DNA of 16,004 bases, taken from positions 1-16,004 of the forward strand of contig PEXF01000078.1 in the NCBI GenBank assembly GCA_002779205.1, written 5' to 3'. Positions 13,630 to 16,004 of the stretch are shown here, one piece after another. The notes under the pieces are model-generated. The model was not told where the DNA came from. It searched no databases and was given only the letters and a program-made list of their open reading frames with translations. This DNA comes from Candidatus Hydromicrobium americanum. GTDB taxonomy: Bacteria > Actinomycetota > Humimicrobiia > Humimicrobiales > Humimicrobiaceae. A program made the translations under genes and the position numbers. The stretch's first letter is position 1; each line of letters starts with the position of its first letter.

Positions 13630-14439
13630 TTAATTTATAGAAAAGAAATCTTCCGCATTTTTTGAAGTAATATCCGCAACTTCTTCAACACTTAAATTTT
13701 TAATTTCTGCAATTTTTTCAGCAACATATCTCACATATCCGGGATAATTTTCTTTGCCTCTCTTCGCCTGCGGGGCCAGAAAAGGCGCGTCGGTTTCTAT
13801 AAGTAAACGTCCAACAGGAACCTTTTCCACAGCCTTCAATACGCCCCTGGCATTGGGAAAGGTGATCACGCCTGTAAAGGAAATATACAGTCCTAAAGCC
13901 AGGCACTGCATAGCAAAATTGACATCCCCTGAAAAACAATGAACAACAGCCCTGAATTTTTTATGGTCAATATATTTCTTTACAACTTCCAGTGTTTGCT
14001 TGTGCGCATCTCTATCATGGATTATTACCGGTATATCATACTCTAAAGCCAGTTCTATATGGGATACGAAGGCTCTTTCCATATCCATCCTGGGGCTGAG
14101 ATTTCTGTAAAAATCAAAACCTGTCTCACCTACTGCCACAACTTTTTTGTATCTTTCTCTTACATTATCATTAACGGTACCAGAGTGTCCCTGTATTAGT
14201 GACTGGAGAATTTTAATTTCTTTCTTTCCAAAATTCCTGACATAATGGGGATGAACGCCAATACTGGCAAATACATTACTGAATTTTCTGGCGAATTCTA
14301 CTGATTTCCTGCTCCCATCCAGACTTGAACCTACGTTTATTATATATTTCACACCTTCATTTATAGATTTGGCTACAGCTTCATCAGGAGTCAATCTCTT
14401 TAACATATCTAGATGGGCATGTGTGTCTATAAAATACAT
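13630..14439 (-). CDS. tatD: TatD-family metal-dependent DNase
   Basis: 269 residues, normal length. TIM-barrel hydrolase of the amidohydrolase fold; characterised members are 3'-5' DNA exonucleases. All expected metal ligands are visible: His7 and His9 in DTHAHLD, Glu105 in VGETGFDFYR, His141 in IIHDRDAH, His167 in VVHCFSGD and Asp217 in LLIETDAPFLAP. The sequence after it (GKENYPGYVRYVAEKIAEI) is the typical C-terminal helix region. It sits 33 bases after metG and 22 bases before rsmA, the classic metG-tatD-rsmA order. Which of the family's paralogues it corresponds to cannot be decided, so the symbol is generic. Confidence 0.93.
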   Translation of the reverse strand: MYFIDTHAHLDMLKRLTPDEAVAKSINEGVKYIINVGSSLDGSRKSVEFARKFSNVFASIGVHPHYVRNFGKKEIKILQSLIQGHSGTVNDNVRERYKKVVAVGETGFDFYRNLSPRMDMERAFVSHIELALEYDIPVIIHDRDAHKQTLEVVKKYIDHKKFRAVVHCFSGDVNFAMQCLALGLYISFTGVITFPNARGVLKAVEKVPVGRLLIETDAPFLAPQAKRGKENYPGYVRYVAEKIAEIKNLSVEEVADITSKNAEDFFSIN

Positions 14440-14472
14440 AATATCACATTTTGATTATTATTTTTAAAACCG

Positions 14473-16004
14473 CTATTTTTCATCTATTCTGGGGAATAGT
14501 ATTTCCCTTTCGCCAATCTTTGTTCCACCTTCAAATTTACCCCAGACCCCGTCTTTATCAACTATTATTTCGGTGATGTCCTTGTTTATTCCCAGCTGGG
14601 AGAATATTTTCTGACAGGTTGATGGCATAAAGGGGATTAATAAAATAGCGGATAGCCTGATGACTTCTGCTACTTCATATAATACTGCATCTAATCTTTT
14701 CCGGTCATCTTCACTTTCACTTTTTACAAGACTCCAGGGCTGGCTATCTTCAATATATTTATTTGCCATATTTATAAATTCCCAGACTTTGGCGAGATAA
14801 TCAGAGAATTTAAAATCACCTATATGCTTTATTACTTCGCCTTTTATTTTAGCCCATTTCTTCTCAAAAACTGGGCTTGAAACTTTTTCAGGAATTATAC
14901 CATTCCTATATTTATCTATCATAGCCAGGGTTCTTGAAACCAGATTTCCAATATCATTACTGAGATCCGAATTATATCTCCTCACAAAAGCCTGGTGGGT
15001 AAAAGAACCATCCTGGCCAAATGACACTTCTCTAACCAGAAAATATCTTATACCATCTACTCCGTATCTATCTAACTGTTCATCGGGATCCAGGGTAATT
15101 CCTTTTGATTTTGACAGCTTCTCCTCTCCCATTAAAAGCCAGCCATGAACTACTATATGTTTTGGAAGCTCAACACCAAGAGACATTAGCATGGCAGGCC
15201 AGATTATAGTATGGAATTTTAAAATATCCTTTCCTATATGATGCTGATCTGCTGGCCAGTACCGGTTAAATAAACCCATGTCATCAGAGCTATAGCCTAA
15301 AGCTGAAATGTAATTGATAAGAGCATCTACCCATACATAACAATAATGGCCAGAATCAAAAGGCATGGGAACTCCCCACTTTACTGCAGTCCTGGAAACA
15401 CTTATATCCTTAAGTCCCTGCTTTAAGACTCCCAGAACCTCATTTTTTCTGGTTTCGGGAATCACAAAATCCGGATTGGTTTCAATATGTTTAATTAACC
15501 TGTCTTTATATTCAGATAGCTTAAAGAAGTAATTTTCCTCCTTCACAAACTCAACTTCCCTGTTGCATTGGGGACATTTACCGTCCACCAGTTGAGAGTC
15601 AAGCAGAAATGTCTCACATGGCACACAGTATTCTCCCTCATAAGTACTCTTATAAAGGTCACCATTATCTTTTAGTTTTATAAGTATATTCTGTACTATC
15701 TTTTCATGTTTTTTATCAGTAGTTCTGATATAACTATCATTGCTGATGCTGTATAACTTAAGGAGTCTTTTCATATCCTTAACCATTTCATCAACATATT
15801 CCTGTGGAGGTACCCCTCTCTCTTCAGCACTTTTATTTATCTTCTGCCCATGCTCATCAGCGCCAGTCAGGAAAAAAATATCCTTACCATTAAGCCTGTT
15901 AAATCTGGCTACTACATCAGCAATTATGAACTCGTAGATCTGGCCTAAATGCAGTTTCGCATTCATATATGGAATTGCAGTGGTGATGTAAAATTTTTCT
16001 TTAT
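14473..16004 (-). CDS. metG: Methionyl-tRNA synthetase (start just outside window)
   Basis: The frame runs to the window edge; before the ATG at 15966 it reads KEKFYITTAIPY, the normal start of the protein, so only the first one or few residues are missing and 15966 is not the start. About 510 residues in all. It charges tRNA-Met. The HIGH-type motif is LHLGQ, the KMSKS-type motif is EEKLSKSKG, and the zinc-binding insert has CVPCETF and CPQCNRE (four cysteines). HHIGKDILKFH and HGWLLM mark the methionine pocket region. The protein ends after the anticodon-binding helical domain (IPFMPSTCQKIFSQLG) without the C-terminal OB-fold dimerisation domain found in longer forms. It is first of the metG-tatD-rsmA-ispE series. 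Confidence 0.95.
   Translation of the reverse strand, partial: KEKFYITTAIPYMNAKLHLGQIYEFIIADVVARFNRLNGKDIFFLTGADEHGQKINKSAEERGVPPQEYVDEMVKDMKRLLKLYSISNDSYIRTTDKKHEKIVQNILIKLKDNGDLYKSTYEGEYCVPCETFLLDSQLVDGKCPQCNREVEFVKEENYFFKLSEYKDRLIKHIETNPDFVIPETRKNEVLGVLKQGLKDISVSRTAVKWGVPMPFDSGHYCYVWVDALINYISALGYSSDDMGLFNRYWPADQHHIGKDILKFHTIIWPAMLMSLGVELPKHIVVHGWLLMGEEKLSKSKGITLDPDEQLDRYGVDGIRYFLVREVSFGQDGSFTHQAFVRRYNSDLSNDIGNLVSRTLAMIDKYRNGIIPEKVSSPVFEKKWAKIKGEVIKHIGDFKFSDYLAKVWEFINMANKYIEDSQPWSLVKSESEDDRKRLDAVLYEVAEVIRLSAILLIPFMPSTCQKIFSQLGINKDITEIIVDKDGVWGKFEGGTKIGEREILFPRIDEK

Noticed and set aside
1..16004. CRISPR array, rRNA, or complete insertion sequence
   Set aside because: No regularly spaced direct repeats, no rRNA-like sequence and no intact transposase were seen on either strand.

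Overview
The window is bacterial, AT-rich and gene-dense. The housekeeping block at the right end (metG, tatD, rsmA, ispE in one direction) has a Firmicutes-like order. Candidate assignments are an anaerobic Gram-positive-like lineage such as Clostridia, Atribacterota or a related phylum, but no marker in the window settles this. Two tRNA genes, tRNA-Val(GAC) and tRNA-Gln(UUG), sit on the minus strand.

Left part, 1-2177: the C-terminal end of a carbohydrate-related protein, tRNA-Val with a good promoter, a small two-helix membrane protein with its own promoter, and then a decayed stretch. That stretch holds a 5'-truncated ZIP metal transporter and, convergent to it on the minus strand, a start-less cytochrome b5-like heme-binding domain.

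Centre-left, 2178-5006: an intact three-gene ABC importer operon (lipoprotein binding protein, permease, ATPase) of the family that includes tryptophan/tyrosine transporters. A GNAT acetyltransferase follows. Overlapping its end is the C-terminal stub of a large serine recombinase, a trace of a lost mobile element.

Centre, about 5700-11580: an accessory DNA-modification island. In order it carries an autocleavage-type LexA-like repressor with a promoter predicting a leaderless mRNA, a 78-aa HNH-type protein, a D12-class adenine methyltransferase, an AlwI/BspD6I-family type IIS restriction endonuclease, and a beta-class DNA methyltransferase. Two small ORFs follow; the second can only be read in full through a -1 shift at an A-AAA-AAG heptamer or through an indel. 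The methyltransferase-endonuclease-methyltransferase part is tightly packed (4-nt gap, then 11-nt overlap) and reads as one unit. Two methyltransferases of different classes would protect the two strands of an asymmetric site. No functional integrase is visible.

Right part, 11618-16004, minus strand: metG (start just outside the window), tatD, rsmA/ksgA, ispE and tRNA-Gln run in one direction with short gaps and are probably co-transcribed up to ispE. tRNA-Gln has its own promoter-like sequence.
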